14,316 nucleotides of DNA from a bacterium (Candidatus Gribaldobacteria) CG10_big_fil_rev_8_21_14_0_10_41_12 (GTDB lineage Bacteria; Patescibacteriota; Minisyncoccia; Minisyncoccales; CG1-02-41-26): NCBI GenBank assembly GCA_002773545.1, contig PFAV01000044.1:3479-17794 (forward strand), given 5' to 3'. Below the pieces are notes generated by a model. The model made no database searches. It saw nothing but the letters and a program-made list of their open reading frames with translations, and was not told the origin of the DNA. Positions 14,255 to 14,316 of this stretch are shown here, piece after piece (the stretch's first letter is position 1; the number at the start of each line of letters is the position of its first letter). Made by a program: the position numbers and the translations under genes.

Positions 14255-14316
14255 CGAAATTTTAGATTTTCGAGCGAGGCGAGGAAGACGAGCAAAATGT
14301 TTTGAGGCCGTAGCCC
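14229..14316. mobile_element. Palindromic MITE-like element, copy 2, cut by the window end
   Basis: The 88 visible bases start with the terminal repeat gagatggttgcaaaactatt. They equal, base for base, the reverse complement of 1203 down to 1116, the right half of copy 1, so this copy lies in the opposite orientation. The window ends exactly at the element's centre of symmetry. The other half should follow outside it. The flanking base differs from that of copy 1, which places the element boundary at gagatgg. Confidence 0.85.

Overview
The window is AT-rich bacterial DNA. It reads best as a piece of a Patescibacteria/CPR-type genome. That placement is inference, from four things: a 23S rRNA split by a group I intron with a LAGLIDADG gene, short tightly packed or overlapping genes with almost no Shine-Dalgarno sequences, a divergent class II LysRS, and cell-wall genes of a coccobacillary type. 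No marker here fixes the phylum.

Layout. Positions 1-997 are the 3' part of a 23S rRNA gene interrupted by a group I intron (1-769, 5' end outside the window), which carries a frameshifted homing-endonuclease gene. The downstream exon resumes inside the sarcin-ricin loop. Between 23S and 5S lies a 175-bp near-perfect palindromic element (1029-1203). The 5S gene (about 1231-1349) and a strong hairpin terminator (1387-1425) close the rRNA operon. A -10 box immediately before mreC suggests a leaderless message for mreC-mreD-PBP2 (1453-4829), the side-wall peptidoglycan machinery. A REP-like hairpin follows.

Positions 4877-12423 hold the unusual part. On the + strand are a SET-domain protein and a 510-aa protein of unknown family with an HEIFH motif. 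Converging on them from the - strand is a four-gene, tightly coupled operon, in transcription order: a double ATP-grasp ligase (808 aa), a second small SET-domain protein, a PP-loop (SFGKES) ATPase resembling the MurL glutamate epimerase, and an enolase-superfamily dipeptide epimerase. Two ATP-dependent peptide-bond-forming modules, two candidate epimerases whose characterised relatives both act on Ala-Glu, and two SET proteins suggest a peptide-forming and peptide-tailoring pathway. It may feed or modify cell-wall peptides, or make a separate small peptide. I do not recognise it as a described system.

The right end carries lysS (12572-14035), divergent from the operon across a shared promoter and hairpin region. 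After it come a probable small membrane-protein frame broken at a poly-A run, and half of a second, inverted copy of the palindromic element (14229-14316), identical over all 88 visible bases to the copy in the rRNA operon.
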